Below, in pieces: positions 42,434 to 56,769 of a DNA stretch of 64,000 nt. The stretch covers positions 179,971 to 243,970 of the forward strand of contig NZ_CAJXST010000006.1 of NCBI RefSeq assembly GCF_913061305.1, in the 5' to 3' direction. Origin of the DNA: an uncultured Porticoccus sp. GTDB lineage: Bacteria; Pseudomonadota; Gammaproteobacteria; Pseudomonadales; Porticoccaceae. The notes beneath the pieces were generated by a model. It ran no database searches. It worked only from the letters and a program-made list of their open reading frames with translations, and was not told the origin of the DNA. Each line of letters begins with the position of its first letter. Position 1 is the first letter of the stretch. The position numbers were made by a program, and so were the translations under genes.

Positions 42434-42462
42434 ATTCTAAAGACAGAGAACCTGCGAGTCAA
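42434..42462 (-). promoter_or_regulatory. rpsL: Sigma70 promoter of the str operon
   Basis: On the minus strand TTGACT (42457-42462) and TAGAAT (42434-42439) are separated by exactly 17 bp, followed by a GC-rich discriminator GCCGCCTCCC. Transcription should start near 42427, giving a leader of about 80 bases. Confidence 0.88.
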
Positions 42463-42482
42463 GCGGCCCGTACGGGCCGCTT
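42461..42482 (-). repeat. Perfect 22-bp palindrome after rpoC
   Basis: The palindrome has arms AAGCGGCCC and GGGCCGCTT around GTAC, 12 bp after the rpoC stop. It would form a stable hairpin in the rpoC transcript but has no U-run, so it is not a standard terminator. Its end shares two bases with the -35 box of the rpsL promoter. Confidence 0.75.
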
Positions 42483-42494
42483 GCAAAGCAAATT

Positions 42495-46712
<4,218 letters not shown>

Positions 46713-46781
46713 TGCCTTTCTCCAGTGGGTGCTAGCTTTGCGCGGCGGACATTAGGTCCGCCCCCAACCTAATAATGACCG

Positions 46782-49700
46782 TTACTCGTTTTCCAACTCG
46801 ATGTTGATAGCAAGCGAGCGTATTTCCTTCACCAACACGTTGAAGGATTCCGGCATGCCGGGCTCCATGCTGTGATCGCCATCCACAATGTTTTTATACA
46901 TTTTGGTACGACCATTCACATCATCGGACTTGACTGTGAGCATTTCCTGCAAGGTATAGGCTGCGCCATAGGCCTCGAGCGCCCACACTTCCATTTCACC
47001 AAAGCGTTGACCACCAAACTGGGCTTTACCGCCCAATGGCTGCTGGGTGACCAGACTGTAGGATCCCGTTGAACGGGCATGCATTTTGTCGTCTACCAGG
47101 TGATTCAGTTTCAGCATGTACATATAACCGACGGTTACAGGCCGCTCAAACTGATCACCGGAACGTCCGTCATAGAGCATCATTTGCCCGCTTTCCGGCA
47201 GATCGGCCAGGGCCAGCAGGGCCTTGATCTCTTCCTCCTGCGCGCCATCAAATACCGGCGTTGCCATCGGCACACCCTTGCGCAGGTTGTTGGCCAGCTC
47301 ACCTATTTCCTTATCTGAAAGCGTATTCAACTCGACCGGACTGGTACCGAGACCCACGTCGTAGATCTGCTGCAGGAACTTGCGGACTTCGGCAGTTTTC
47401 TGCTGCGCCTGGATCATACGATCGATTTTCTCACCCAACCCCTTGGCAGCGAGCCCCATGTGAGTTTCAAGGATCTGGCCGACATTCATCCGTGACGGCA
47501 CGCCAAGCGGATTCAAAACCACGTCGACCGGCACACCATTTTCATCAAAAGGCATATCTTCCACAGGCATGATCACGGAGATAACACCCTTGTTACCGTG
47601 GCGGCCAGCCATTTTATCGCCAGGCTGAATACGACGCTTGACGGCCAGATATACCTTGACGGTTTTCAGGACACCGGGAGCGAGATCATCACCACTTTGC
47701 AGCTTGTTCTTTTTATCCTGATAGCGCTCATCAAGGATTTTGCGGCGCTCGGTCAACAGCTCCTCTGCCCTGGCAATCTGTTCGTTCAGGGCGTCTTCGT
47801 TCATCCGCAACTTGAACCATTCCTCACTGGTGTAGACGGCCACAATCTCTTCAGTCAGCTTATCGCCTTTTTTGAGACCGGGGGCCTTAACCACGGGCTG
47901 CCCTACCAGGGCGGCACTCAACCGCTCAAAGGTGGCATTTTCCATAATGCGGTATTCATCATTCAGGTCCTGACGGAACTGATCCAGTGCAGCCTTCTCG
48001 ATTTGCAGGGAACGCTGATCCTTTTCCAGCCCGTCGCGGGTGAATACCTGCACATCAATCACTGTACCCTTGGTGCTTGAGGGAACCCGCAGGGAGGTGT
48101 CTTTCACATCAGAGGCTTTTTCACCAAAGATGGCACGAAGCAGCTTTTCCTCAGGTGTCAGCTGGGTTTCGCCCTTCGGCGTGACCTTGCCCACCAGAAT
48201 GTCGCCGGCCGAAACCTCGGCACCAATGTAGACAATCCCGGACTCGTCGAGACGGGACAGTGCCGACTCACCGACATTGGGGATGTCCGCAGTAATCTCT
48301 TCTGCGCCGAGCTTGGTGTCGCGTGCAGTACAGGTCAGCTCCTGAATATGAATAGTGGTAAAGCGGTCTTCCTGAACCACCCGCTCTGAAATCAGAATCG
48401 AGTCTTCAAAGTTGTAGCCATTCCAGGGCATGAAGGCGATACGCATATTCTGGCCCAGTGCCAGTTCACCCATATCCACAGAGGGGCCATCGGCGAGGAT
48501 ATCGCCGCGAGCGATAATATCGCCCTGGCTGACAATCGGCCTTTGGTTGATACAGGTATTCTGGTTGGAGCGGGTGTATTTGGTGAGGTTGTAAATATCA
48601 ACACCGGCATCACCGGATTCAACCTCATCGTCATTGACGCGCACAACAATCCGGCTGGCGTCAACGTTCTCGATGACACCACCGCGACGACCGACCACAC
48701 AGACACCGGAATCCGATGCCACATGGCGCTCAAAACCGGTTCCCACCAGCGGCTTTTCAACCACCAGCGTCGGCACTGCCTGACGCTGCATATTGGAACC
48801 CATCAATGCGCGGTTGGCATCGTCGTGCTCCAGGAAGGGAATCAGCGCCGCAGCAACCGATACCACCTGCTGGGGGGACACATCCATATAGTGAACATCT
48901 TCCGGCGGCTTAACCGAAAATTCACCAATATGACGAACATTGACAAGCTCATCGTTGAGCTCGCCCTTCTCATTGACGGAGGCGGAGGCCTGGGCGATAA
49001 CAAAATTGGATTCGTTAATCGCCGACAGGTATTCGATCTGATCAGTTACCTTGCGGTCAATCACCTTCCGGTACGGCGTCTCGAGAAAGCCGTAACTGTT
49101 GGTACGAGCATAGGCCGCCAGTGAGTTGATCAAACCAATGTTTGGACCCTCGGGCGTCTCAATGGGACACACACGACCATAATGCGTGGGGTGTACGTCA
49201 CGAACTTCAAAACCGGCGCGCTCCCGGGTCAGACCGCCTGGGCCCAACGCCGACACACGACGTTTGTGGGTGACCTCTGACAACGGGTTGTTCTGGTCCA
49301 TAAACTGGGACAGCTGGCTGGAGCCAAAAAATTCTTTCATGGCTGCCGCAACCGGTTTGGCGTTGACCAGATCCTGGGGCATCAGCCCTTCGGATTCCGC
49401 TACAGAGAGGCGCTCTTTGACCGCACGTTCGACACGAACCAGGCCTATGCGGAACTGGTTCTCGGCCATCTCGCCCACGGAACGAATCCGGCGGTTACCC
49501 AGGTGATCGATATCATCCACTACACCTTTACCATTGCGAATGTCGATCAGAACCTTCATCACGTCGACAATATCTTCGCGGCTCAGGGTGCCTTCACCTA
49601 CTTCCTCTTCGCGGCCGAGGCGACGGTTAAACTTCATCCGGCCGACACCGGACAGATCGTAACGCTCCAGACTGAAAAACAGATTATTGAACAGGTTTTC

Positions 49701-50861
49701 AGCAGATTCCTTGGTCGGCGGTTCGCCGGGACGCATCATCCGGTAAATCTCTACCAACGCTTCAAGCTGGGTACGGCTACTGTCGCTGCGCAAGGTATCA
49801 GAAACAAAGGGGCCGCAATCCAGATCATTCGTATAAATCGTCTCAACCGACTTCAGCCCGGCTTCGCGCAACTTGTCGAGGGCTTCCTGGGTAATTTCAG
49901 TATTACACTCAAGCAGCAACTCGCCGGTGTTTGGATCCACCAGATCCTTTGCCAGAGGACGACCGTAAAGGTAGTCAGTGGGCACTTCAAGCTTGCTGAC
50001 GTTCTCTTTTTCCAGTTCACGAATATGGCGCGCCGTGATTCGACGCCCCTCTTCCACAATAACCTTGCCGCCCTTGCCCTTGATATCAAACGCGGCGATA
50101 TCGCCCCGCAGACGGGAGGGAACCAGATCCAGTGAGTAACTGCCGTCTTTAGCCAGATTAAATGTACTGGTTTCAAAAAACATGCCCAGCATTTCTTCTG
50201 AGCTGAACCCCAGCGCACGCAACAGGATTGTTGCCGGCAATTTACGGCGCCGGTCAATACGCACAAACACCAGGTCTTTCGGATCGAACTCGAAATCCAG
50301 CCAGGAACCGCGGTAGGGAATAATCCGCGCGGAATACAACAGCTTGCCGGAAGAGTGGGTTTTACCCTTGTCGTGATCGAAAAACACACCTGGCGAACGG
50401 TGTAGCTGGGAAACAATAACCCGCTCGGTACCATTGATAATAAAGGTACCGTTATCCGTCATCAGGGGGATTTCCCCCATATAAACTTCCTGCTCTTTAA
50501 TGTCCTTGATTGCCTTGTTGGCAGATTCCTTGTCATAAATAACCAGACGCACACGAACTCTGAGCGGCACAGCGAAGGTAACACTGCGCAACTTGCATTC
50601 CTCTTCATCGAAGGATGGTTTGCCCAAGGTGTAGTCAACATACTCGAGACTCGCATTACCTGAGTAGCTCACAATCGGGAAGACAGAATTAAATGCAGCA
50701 TGCAGACCGGCGTCCATCCGTTGCTCAACGGGAACGCCTTTCTGTGTAAAATTTCGGTAGGAGTCGAGCTGAATCGCAAGAAGGAAAGGCAGGTCCATTA
50801 CCTGTGGCAATTTGCCAAAATCCTTGCGAATACGTTTTTTCTCAGTGTACGAGTAAGCCAT
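46782..50861 (-). CDS. rpoB: RNA polymerase beta subunit
   Basis: RpoB, 1359 residues. I start at the second of two adjacent ATG codons, 50861 ([20 protein letters not shown]), with GGGG 6 bases upstream; the open frame reaches 50906. The rifampicin-binding cluster [20 protein letters not shown] is wild-type. The DNA-binding and active-site segments near the C-terminus ([15 protein letters not shown]) are intact. It follows rplL after about 200 bp containing an attenuator-like hairpin. Confidence 0.99.
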   Translation of the reverse strand: MAYSYTEKKRIRKDFGKLPQVMDLPFLLAIQLDSYRNFTQKGVPVEQRMDAGLHAAFNSVFPIVSYSGNASLEYVDYTLGKPSFDEEECKLRSVTFAVPLRVRVRLVIYDKESANKAIKDIKEQEVYMGEIPLMTDNGTFIINGTERVIVSQLHRSPGVFFDHDKGKTHSSGKLLYSARIIPYRGSWLDFEFDPKDLVFVRIDRRRKLPATILLRALGFSSEEMLGMFFETSTFNLAKDGSYSLDLVPSRLRGDIAAFDIKGKGGKVIVEEGRRITARHIRELEKENVSKLEVPTDYLYGRPLAKDLVDPNTGELLLECNTEITQEALDKLREAGLKSVETIYTNDLDCGPFVSDTLRSDSSRTQLEALVEIYRMMRPGEPPTKESAENLFNNLFFSLERYDLSGVGRMKFNRRLGREEEVGEGTLSREDIVDVMKVLIDIRNGKGVVDDIDHLGNRRIRSVGEMAENQFRIGLVRVERAVKERLSVAESEGLMPQDLVNAKPVAAAMKEFFGSSQLSQFMDQNNPLSEVTHKRRVSALGPGGLTRERAGFEVRDVHPTHYGRVCPIETPEGPNIGLINSLAAYARTNSYGFLETPYRKVIDRKVTDQIEYLSAINESNFVIAQASASVNEKGELNDELVNVRHIGEFSVKPPEDVHYMDVSPQQVVSVAAALIPFLEHDDANRALMGSNMQRQAVPTLVVEKPLVGTGFERHVASDSGVCVVGRRGGVIENVDASRIVVRVNDDEVESGDAGVDIYNLTKYTRSNQNTCINQRPIVSQGDIIARGDILADGPSVDMGELALGQNMRIAFMPWNGYNFEDSILISERVVQEDRFTTIHIQELTCTARDTKLGAEEITADIPNVGESALSRLDESGIVYIGAEVSAGDILVGKVTPKGETQLTPEEKLLRAIFGEKASDVKDTSLRVPSSTKGTVIDVQVFTRDGLEKDQRSLQIEKAALDQFRQDLNDEYRIMENATFERLSAALVGQPVVKAPGLKKGDKLTEEIVAVYTSEEWFKLRMNEDALNEQIARAEELLTERRKILDERYQDKKNKLQSGDDLAPGVLKTVKVYLAVKRRIQPGDKMAGRHGNKGVISVIMPVEDMPFDENGVPVDVVLNPLGVPSRMNVGQILETHMGLAAKGLGEKIDRMIQAQQKTAEVRKFLQQIYDVGLGTSPVELNTLSDKEIGELANNLRKGVPMATPVFDGAQEEEIKALLALADLPESGQMMLYDGRSGDQFERPVTVGYMYMLKLNHLVDDKMHARSTGSYSLVTQQPLGGKAQFGGQRFGEMEVWALEAYGAAYTLQEMLTVKSDDVNGRTKMYKNIVDGDHSMEPGMPESFNVLVKEIRSLAINIELENE

Positions 50862-50983
50862 CATATTCCCCAGCACGTTCACTTGGTCCAATCGACCATC
50901 CAGCATTGCCCGGCTTTGCAGCCGTCCGGCCCTTTAACAAAAAGGCCTTGTAGATCCCGCTTTAAGCATCTGCCATAAGCAGG

Positions 50984-51011
50984 AAAAGGCCGGCGGGCGA
51001 AATCGCCCACC
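50984..51011 (-). terminator. Attenuator-like hairpin between rplL and rpoB
   Basis: In the transcript a stem GGTGGGCG / CGCCCGCC (one G-U pair, 4-base loop) is followed by GGCCUUUU. The position matches the partial terminator in E. coli that reduces rpoBC expression relative to rplJL. The U-run is short, so read-through is expected. Confidence 0.6.
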
Positions 51012-51062
51012 AGCCTGCGCCTGATGCATTATCAGACAACCAGCGCGTCAAACCCGTCGAAC

Positions 51063-51440
51063 TTACTTAAGTTCGACAGTTGCGCCAGCCTCTTCCAGTT
51101 CTTTCTTGGCTGCTTCCGCATCCGCCTTGGAAGCACCTTCCTTAATAGCGGAGGGCGCACCGTCAACCAGGTCTTTGGCTTCTTTCAGCCCCAGACCAGT
51201 CAGGCTACGAACAACCTTGATCACGTTGACTTTCTTCTCGCCTGCAGCGTTCAGAATAACGTCAAACTCGGTTTTTTCCTCAACTTCTGCAGCAGCAGCG
51301 GCAGCCGGTGCAGCAGCAACTGAAACAGCAGCAGCGGCAGATACACCAAATTTTTCTTCCATAGCTGATACGAGTTCCACAACGTCCATGACGCTCATTT
51401 CAGCAATTGCGTTCAAAATGTCATCTTTTGATAGAGCCAT
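51063..51440 (-). CDS. rplL: 50S ribosomal protein L7/L12
   Basis: L7/L12, 125 residues, forms the flexible stalk that recruits translational GTPases. It has the N-terminal dimerisation domain ([20 protein letters not shown]), an Ala-rich hinge (about 35-52) and the C-terminal factor-binding domain with [20 protein letters not shown]. It follows rplJ after 48 bp. Confidence 0.99.
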   Translation of the reverse strand: MALSKDDILNAIAEMSVMDVVELVSAMEEKFGVSAAAAVSVAAAPAAAAAAEVEEKTEFDVILNAAGEKKVNVIKVVRSLTGLGLKEAKDLVDGAPSAIKEGASKADAEAAKKELEEAGATVELK

Positions 51441-51488
51441 GACTCAATCTCCTGATAAAAAGTAAATTAAAGTAAACGATGTCGCCGA

Positions 51489-52019
51489 TTAAGCAGCTTC
51501 CTGCTTTTGATCGCGAACAGCCGCTACAACACGTGTCACTTTGGTGGGGACTTCGTTGAACGTGCGAGCCAGCTTGGTAACTGGAGCAATCATTACGCTG
51601 ACCAGCATTCCCAGAGCTTGCTCACGGGTCGGCAGGGTAGCCAAAACGTCAACTTGTTCCTTACTCAACAGTTGTCCACTGACGGACAGTGCCTTGATCT
51701 CAAATTTGTCGTTGGTTTTGGCAAATTCCTTGAACAGGCGAGCGGCAGCACCCGGATCCTCCATAGAGAAGCCGAACAGTGACGGACCGGTCAACACATC
51801 AGTCACGCATTCAAAATCCGTACCCTGAAATGCACGCTTCGCAAGTGTGTTGCGAATGACACGCAGGTCGATATTTTGTTCGCGAGCCTTCGCGCGGAGC
51901 TCAGTCATGTTCGTCACGTTGACGCCGCGAGCGTCAGCGATTACCAGTGACAATGCATTGCCAGCAGTCTCGTTAACTAGAGCGACAATCGCTTTTTTGT
52001 TTTCGAGATTCAATGCCAC
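51489..52019 (-). CDS. rplJ: 50S ribosomal protein L10
   Basis: L10, 176 residues, anchors the L7/L12 dimers to the large subunit; the complex also represses its own mRNA. MALNLENKKAIVALVNETAG and IDLRVIRNTLAKRAF are conserved. Start codon GTG/ATG assignment at 52019 gives SD GGAG upstream. A recognisable L10 leader precedes it. Confidence 0.98.
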   Translation of the reverse strand: MALNLENKKAIVALVNETAGNALSLVIADARGVNVTNMTELRAKAREQNIDLRVIRNTLAKRAFQGTDFECVTDVLTGPSLFGFSMEDPGAAARLFKEFAKTNDKFEIKALSVSGQLLSKEQVDVLATLPTREQALGMLVSVMIAPVTKLARTFNEVPTKVTRVVAAVRDQKQEAA

Positions 52020-52145
52020 GAGATTATCTCCTGGATTTAATAGATCACCCCCCGAGGGAGCTTTCTACTGGTTTAAGCATCAATAAAACCGCTATCGATA
52101 CCGTTTCGGTGATCAAATCCAGCCAAAATATACTGAACCGGGTCA

Positions 52146-52236
52146 CACCGTCTGCGTAGGCGTTTTTTTCAACGGCGGTTACAGGAACCTGAAAATCACA
52201 TTAGACCCCGAGGGGCACCTACGGTCTTTGACGGCC
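52146..52236 (-). promoter_or_regulatory. L10 leader (ribosomal autoregulatory RNA) of rplJL
   Basis: In the transcript the segment GCCGTCAAAGACCGTAGGTG pairs its ends with GCCTACGCAGACGG about 60 bases later. Both halves closely match the E. coli rplJL leader as I remember it (CCGTC-AAGACCG-AGGTG and CTGCGTAGACGGTG), the site bound by the L10-L12 complex. A variable stem lies between. It ends about 125 bases before rplJ. Confidence 0.85.
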
Positions 52237-52280
52237 CGGGCGCGTACAACAAAGCTCGCCACCCAGACCCCAAAGTTATT

Positions 52281-52302
52281 CGGGGGCAGCACCCTGCCCC
52301 CG
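52281..52302 (-). terminator. Strong hairpin after rplA
   Basis: A perfect 9-bp stem CGGGGGCAG / CTGCCCCCG with a 4-base loop begins 4 bp after the rplA stop. It is followed by AATAACTTTGG rather than a U-run, so it is more likely a 3'-stabilising or partial-termination hairpin than a full terminator. Confidence 0.55.
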
Positions 52303-52305
52303 CCA

Positions 52306-53001
52306 TCAAGCCTCCAGGGAGGCCTGATCTATAATCAATCCTGGCCCCATAGTGCTGGAGATTGTTACCTTCTTGACATAAATACCCTTGGCAGAAGCCG
52401 GCTTTATCTTTTTCAGATCGGTAATCAATGCTTCCAGGTTCTGCTTCAGCGCACCGGCCTCAAAAGACAAGCTGCCAATGCCACCATGAATAATGCCGTT
52501 TTTGTCAGCACGGAAACGTACCTGTCCGGCCTTGGCATTTTTAACTGCAGTCACGACATCGGGAGTCACTGTGCCGGTTTTTGGGTTAGGCATCAGGCCG
52601 CGGGGACCGAGTACCTGGCCGAGCTGACCAACCACACGCATTGCCGCAGGGTCTGCAATCACAACATCAAAATCCATATTGCCGGCTTTGATCTGATCAG
52701 CCAGGTCTTCCATTCCGACCAGATCGGCCCCGGCAGCCTTGGCCGCTTCGGCAGAATCACCTTGCGCAAATACAGCGACACGTACGGTCTTGCCCGTACC
52801 ATTAGGCAGGGTGGTGGCACCGCGCACGGCCTGATCGGATTTACGGGGATCAATACCCAGATTCACAGCCACATCTACGGTTTCAGTAAATTTGACGCTG
52901 GAGAATTCTTTCAGCAAGGCAACGGCTTCACTGATCGGATACGGTTTACCAACTTGTACTTTTTCCTGGATCGCACGAACACGCTTGGACGGCTTAGCCA
53001 T
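52306..53001 (-). CDS. rplA: 50S ribosomal protein L1
   Basis: L1, 231 residues, forms the mobile stalk that handles deacylated tRNA at the E site and in E. coli represses the rplKA m[40 protein letters not shown] sequence and the [19 protein letters not shown] stretch are conserved. Its start codon directly abuts the rplK stop, so translation should be coupled. Confidence 0.99.
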   Translation of the reverse strand: MAKPSKRVRAIQEKVQVGKPYPISEAVALLKEFSSVKFTETVDVAVNLGIDPRKSDQAVRGATTLPNGTGKTVRVAVFAQGDSAEAAKAAGADLVGMEDLADQIKAGNMDFDVVIADPAAMRVVGQLGQVLGPRGLMPNPKTGTVTPDVVTAVKNAKAGQVRFRADKNGIIHGGIGSLSFEAGALKQNLEALITDLKKIKPASAKGIYVKKVTISSTMGPGLIIDQASLEA

Positions 53002-53433
53002 TTACACACCCTCCACATCAAGACCCATTGCACGGGCGGAGCCGGCAATGGTACGAACGGCAGCATCCATATCAGCTGCGGTGAGATCGGCCATTTTGGT
53101 ATTGGCAATCTCTTCCAACTGTGTACGCGTCACCTTGCCCACTTTGACTGTATTGGGCCGACCGCTACCACTTTTGATGCCGGCGGCTTTTTTCAGCAGA
53201 AATGAAGCTGGCGGGGTTTTCATGGTGAACGTGAAGCTGCGGTCACTATAGACAGTAATCACAACAGGCACCGGGGCACCCGGCTCCATTCCCTGGGTCT
53301 GGGCATTGAATGCCTTACAGAACTCCATAATGTTAACGCCGCGCTGACCCAGCGCAGGACCTACCGGTGGACTGGGATTAGCTTGTCCAGCGGCTACCTG
53401 AAGCTTGATGTAAGCATCAATTTTCTTTGCCAT
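53002..53433 (-). CDS. rplK: 50S ribosomal protein L11
   Basis: L11, 143 residues, binds the GTPase-associated centre and is needed for RelA activation. The N-terminal [20 protein letters not shown] and the C-terminal rRNA-binding domain ([17 protein letters not shown]) are diagnostic. Start ATG 53433 has GGAG 9 bases upstream. It lies about 100 bp after nusG. Confidence 0.99.
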   Translation of the reverse strand: MAKKIDAYIKLQVAAGQANPSPPVGPALGQRGVNIMEFCKAFNAQTQGMEPGAPVPVVITVYSDRSFTFTMKTPPASFLLKKAAGIKSGSGRPNTVKVGKVTRTQLEEIANTKMADLTAADMDAAVRTIAGSARAMGLDVEGV

Positions 53434-53535
53434 CTTGGTTTCTCCTCTGATGGGTATTAACGCCTCAGGATTTTGACATCCGTCTCCGGCTCCCCGTCAC
53501 CACCCCCCATGGGCAGCGACAATACAATTATTGCC

Positions 53536-54063
53536 TCAGGCTTTTTCTACCTGGGTAAATTCCAGCTCAACAGGCGTGGAACGACCAAAAATCGATACCG
53601 ACACCCTCAGGCGACTCTTGTCGTAGTTAACTTCTTCAACAACACCGTTGAAATCGTTAAATGGCCCGTCAGTTACCCTGACAACCTCACCGGCTTCAAA
53701 CACGGTTTTTGGTCTCGGCTTGTCTTCCGAGTCCTGCACGCGCTGCAGGATCATCTCTGCCTCTTTGTCCGTAATCGGTGCGGGCTTGTCTGCCTTGCCA
53801 CCGATGAAACCCATAACTCTGGGCGTTTCTTTCACCAGGTGCCAGGTATCATCACCGAGCTCCATCTGCACCAGCACATATCCCGGGAAAAACTTTCGTT
53901 CACTTTTGCGTTTTTGACCGCCCCTGATCTCCACCACCTCTTCAGTGGGAACCAGGATTTCACCAAAACGATCTTCCATACCATACAGAGCCACACGCTC
54001 TCTCAGAGCAGCGGCGACTTTCTTTTCGTAGCCTGAATAGGCGTGAACGACATACCAGCGCAT
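53536..54063 (-). CDS. nusG: Transcription termination/antitermination factor NusG
   Basis: NusG, 175 residues, binds RNA polymerase through its N-terminal domain ([28 protein letters not shown]) and S10 or Rho through its C-terminal KOW domain ([20 protein letters not shown]). It lies 9 bp after secE, the universal secE-nusG pair. Confidence 0.99.
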   Translation of the reverse strand: MRWYVVHAYSGYEKKVAAALRERVALYGMEDRFGEILVPTEEVVEIRGGQKRKSERKFFPGYVLVQMELGDDTWHLVKETPRVMGFIGGKADKPAPITDKEAEMILQRVQDSEDKPRPKTVFEAGEVVRVTDGPFNDFNGVVEEVNYDKSRLRVSVSIFGRSTPVELEFTQVEKA

Positions 54064-54072
54064 CTGAACCTC

Positions 54073-54441
54073 TTAGCCAATGACCATTGTGGCGAGCCAA
54101 CCGAATAGTGTGTCGAGGCCCCAAAGAATCAGCGACATCACGAGCACCACCACAACCACCATCAGGGTTGTTTGATTACGCTCCTGCCGTGTTGGCCAGA
54201 CTACCCGACGCGCTTCCGTGTAAGCACCGCGCAGCAGGGTAATAAAACCGTCACCTTTACGGGTTTGCAGTGCAACAAAACCAGCCACCAGGGCTACCGC
54301 CAATATCGCTATAACCCGATATAACAGCGACTCTGCTGCAAAATAATAGTTGCCGTAGATAGCGGCACTGACCAGCAACACAACAAGCAGCCATTTGAGG
54401 CCATCTAATCGATACTGCTTTTCTTCCGTTGCCGAACTCAT
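54073..54441 (-). CDS. secE: Protein translocase subunit SecE
   Basis: SecE, 122 residues, of the long gammaproteobacterial form with three membrane helices (about 16-32, 40-57, 95-115). The conserved amphipathic segment EARRVVWPTRQERNQTTLMV before the last helix clamps the SecY halves. It follows tRNA-Trp after about 60 bp and is probably processed from the same transcript. Confidence 0.98.
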   Translation of the reverse strand: MSSATEEKQYRLDGLKWLLVVLLVSAAIYGNYYFAAESLLYRVIAILAVALVAGFVALQTRKGDGFITLLRGAYTEARRVVWPTRQERNQTTLMVVVVVLVMSLILWGLDTLFGWLATMVIG

Positions 54442-54502
54442 TCTCGGATAGCACCCCTACTGACCGGGCCCGCCTTTTGCAGAGGGCACACAGGTTTAAG
54501 AT

Positions 54503-54578
54503 TGGCAGGCCAGGAGGGACTCGAACCCCCAACAGCCGGTTTTGGAGACCGGTGCTCTACCAATTGAACTACTGGCCT
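54503..54578 (-). tRNA. tRNA-Trp (anticodon CCA)
   Basis: A 76-base cloverleaf including an encoded CCA end. The acceptor AGGCCAG pairs with CTGGCCT, the discriminator is G, and the anticodon loop CTCCAAA reads CCA. Its place between tuf2 and secE is the Pseudomonas-type arrangement. Confidence 0.97.
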
Positions 54579-54671
54579 GTCGCGTAACCTTAAAACAAAA
54601 CTAACTTGACCATGGGACCGAAACTGCAAAAACGCACTTCAACCACAGGGTTCATTCAAAAACGTACATCA

Positions 54672-55895
54672 TTACTCAATAATTTTAGCGACCACGCCGG
54701 CACCGACCGTGCGACCACCTTCACGAATCGCAAAGCGCAGGCCATCTTCCATCGCAATCGGCGCAATCAGCGTCACTGTCATCTGGATGTTGTCGCCCGG
54801 CATAACCATCTCCACGCCCTCAGGCAGCTCACAGGCGCCTGTCACGTCCGTGGTACGGAAGTAGAACTGGGGGCGGTAGCCCTTGAAGAACGGCGTGTGA
54901 CGCCCTCCCTCGTCCTTGGACAGCACGTAAACTTCGGCTTCAAACTTGGTGTGCGGCTTGATGCTGCCGGGCTTACACAAAACCTGACCGCGCTCCACGT
55001 CATCGCGCTTGGTTCCGCGAAGCAGAACACCAACGTTCTCACCAGCACGACCTTCGTCCAGCAGCTTCCGGAACATCTCAACACCGGTACAGACCGTCTT
55101 GGTGGTATCCCGGATACCCACAATCTCGATCTCTTCGCCCACCTTGACAACACCGCGCTCAACGCGCCCGGTCACTACCGTACCGCGTCCAGAGATCGAA
55201 AATACGTCTTCGATCGGCATCAGGAACGGCTGGTCAATCGCACGCTCGGGCTCAGGAATATAGGCATCCAGGGCTTCCACCAGCTTGCGAACCGCCGTGG
55301 TACCCAGCTCGTTGTCGTCTTCACCGTTCAGCGCCATCAGGGCTGAACCGGCAATAATAGGCGTGTCGTCTCCCGGGAAGTCGTAGGTATCCAGCAGCTC
55401 ACGGAGCTCCATTTCAACCAGCTCGATCATCTCGTTATATTCTTCAGAGCCAACACCACCGCAATCTTCAGCCAGCAGGTCTGCCTTGTTCAGGAATACC
55501 ACAACGTAGGGGACACCCACCTGGCGGGACAGCAGGATATGCTCCCGGGTTTGCGGCATCGGGCCATCAGTGGCACCACAGACCAGGATCGCACCATCCA
55601 TCTGCGCAGCACCGGTGATCATGTTTTTTACATAGTCGGCGTGGCCCGGACAGTCAACATGTGCGTAGTGGCGGCTCGGAGAATCGTATTCAACGTGGGA
55701 CGTCGCAATGGTGATACCGCGGGCTTTTTCTTCCGGCGCGTTATCAATACCATCAAACGCTACTACGCTGCCGCCCCAGGTCTCTGAACAGACGCGCGTC
55801 AGCGCAGCCGTCAGGGTCGTTTTACCGTGGTCAACGTGACCAATCGTGCCAACGTTTACGTGGGGCTTGTTACGTTCAAACTTTGCTTTTGACAT
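54672..55895 (-). CDS. tuf: Elongation factor Tu, copy 2 (tRNA-tufB operon)
   Basis: This second EF-Tu is identical to copy 1 except for residue 2 (MSKAKFERN here). I start at ATG 55895, with GAGGAG about 8 bases upstream; a GTG at 55904 is too close to that site. The DNA 54671-55889 appears identical to 37939-39157. It follows tRNA-Thr(GGU), as tufB does in E. coli, and is driven by the promoter at 56655-56683. No terminator is seen before tRNA-Trp, so read-through into secE-nusG is possible. Confidence 0.99.
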   Translation of the reverse strand: MSKAKFERNKPHVNVGTIGHVDHGKTTLTAALTRVCSETWGGSVVAFDGIDNAPEEKARGITIATSHVEYDSPSRHYAHVDCPGHADYVKNMITGAAQMDGAILVCGATDGPMPQTREHILLSRQVGVPYVVVFLNKADLLAEDCGGVGSEEYNEMIELVEMELRELLDTYDFPGDDTPIIAGSALMALNGEDDNELGTTAVRKLVEALDAYIPEPERAIDQPFLMPIEDVFSISGRGTVVTGRVERGVVKVGEEIEIVGIRDTTKTVCTGVEMFRKLLDEGRAGENVGVLLRGTKRDDVERGQVLCKPGSIKPHTKFEAEVYVLSKDEGGRHTPFFKGYRPQFYFRTTDVTGACELPEGVEMVMPGDNIQMTVTLIAPIAMEDGLRFAIREGGRTVGAGVVAKIIE

Positions 55896-55964
55896 GACGA
55901 GCACTCCTCGTTAAAACTGGCACCTGAAACAAAAACACCACGGAGTATACCCGGGGAGAAAAAC

Positions 55965-56040
<76 letters not shown>

Positions 56041-56062
56041 AAAAACACACTTAGACAGGCAT

Positions 56063-56136
<74 letters not shown>

Positions 56137-56393
56137 TACGCTTACAACACTCCGTCAAATAATAAAGTGTCGATTGACTGCTCAATCGACACCAACCCCG
56201 TCAGGGGGTAATTACCTTATTCACATTTGCTCGAGAAGATAGACCATTTAACCCTTTAAACACTATCCGTCTTCTTATGCCACCCTAGCTTATTTCTCAA
56301 CAGTGATTACTTGCCTGCCGAGACACAGCGCTATTCGCGCTCCTGGGTAAGGCATATCAGGCACGTCAATCGATTGTGCCTGCCCTAAAAATC
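56137..56393 (-). other. Long spacer between tRNA-Tyr and tRNA-Gly with two hairpins
   Basis: This 257-bp spacer has no ORF or tRNA. It contains a perfect 11-bp hairpin (56167-56192, GTGTCGATTGA / TCAATCGACAC, 4-base loop) followed on the minus strand by TTTATTATTT. A second 7-bp hairpin (56358-56382, CAGGCAC / GTGCCTG) encloses the same TCAATCGA word. The first hairpin resembles an intrinsic terminator upstream of glyT. Confidence 0.6.
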
Positions 56394-56477
56394 TGGTGCA
56401 GGGGGGTGGATTCGAACCACCGAAGCTTTCGCGTCAGATTTACAGTCTGATCCCTTTGGCCGCTCGGGAACCCCTGC
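56394..56477 (-). tRNA. tRNA-Tyr (anticodon GUA)
   Basis: An 84-base class II tRNA with a long variable arm and encoded CCA. The acceptor GCAGGGG pairs with CCCCTGC, the discriminator is A and the anticodon loop CTGTAAA reads GTA. It matches tyrU of the tufB operon. Confidence 0.97.
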
Positions 56478-56544
56478 GAAAAAGGCTGGACATTGTCCAT
56501 GCCACCAGTTTGGCTGTCAAACAGATCGCCTAAACTGAACTAAT

Positions 56545-56620
56545 TGGAGCTGGCGAGAGGAGTCGAACCCCCGACCGGCTGATTACAAGTCAGCTGCTCT
56601 ACCAACTGAGCTACGCCAGC
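56545..56620 (-). tRNA. tRNA-Thr (anticodon UGU)
   Basis: A 76-base gene with encoded CCA. The acceptor GCTGGCG pairs with CGCCAGC and the anticodon loop CTTGTAA reads TGT. It is the first tRNA of the operon, matching thrU. Confidence 0.97.
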
Positions 56621-56654
56621 TCTATAAAAACCCCGCTATTAAATCGGGAGCGCG

Positions 56655-56683
56655 ATTCTAGTGAAAGTTGACACTATAATCAA
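56655..56683 (-). promoter_or_regulatory. Sigma70 promoter of the tRNA-tuf2 operon
   Basis: On the minus strand TTGATT (56678-56683) and TAGAAT (56655-56660) are separated by exactly 17 bp, followed by a GC-rich discriminator CGCGCTCCCG. The first tRNA begins 35 bp after the -10 box. Such discriminators are typical of stable-RNA promoters under stringent control. Confidence 0.85.
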
Positions 56684-56769
56684 CCATTGCCGCAATCTGG
56701 ACGACTGTTTTCCACTTTTAAACCTGTCGTCACAGAAGCGGCCCCTCTTGCTGGGGATCTAAAATCGCC

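Noticed and set aside
52228..53205. A 325-codon plus-strand frame over rplA and rplK
   Set aside because: Antisense to two certain genes and to the L10 leader.
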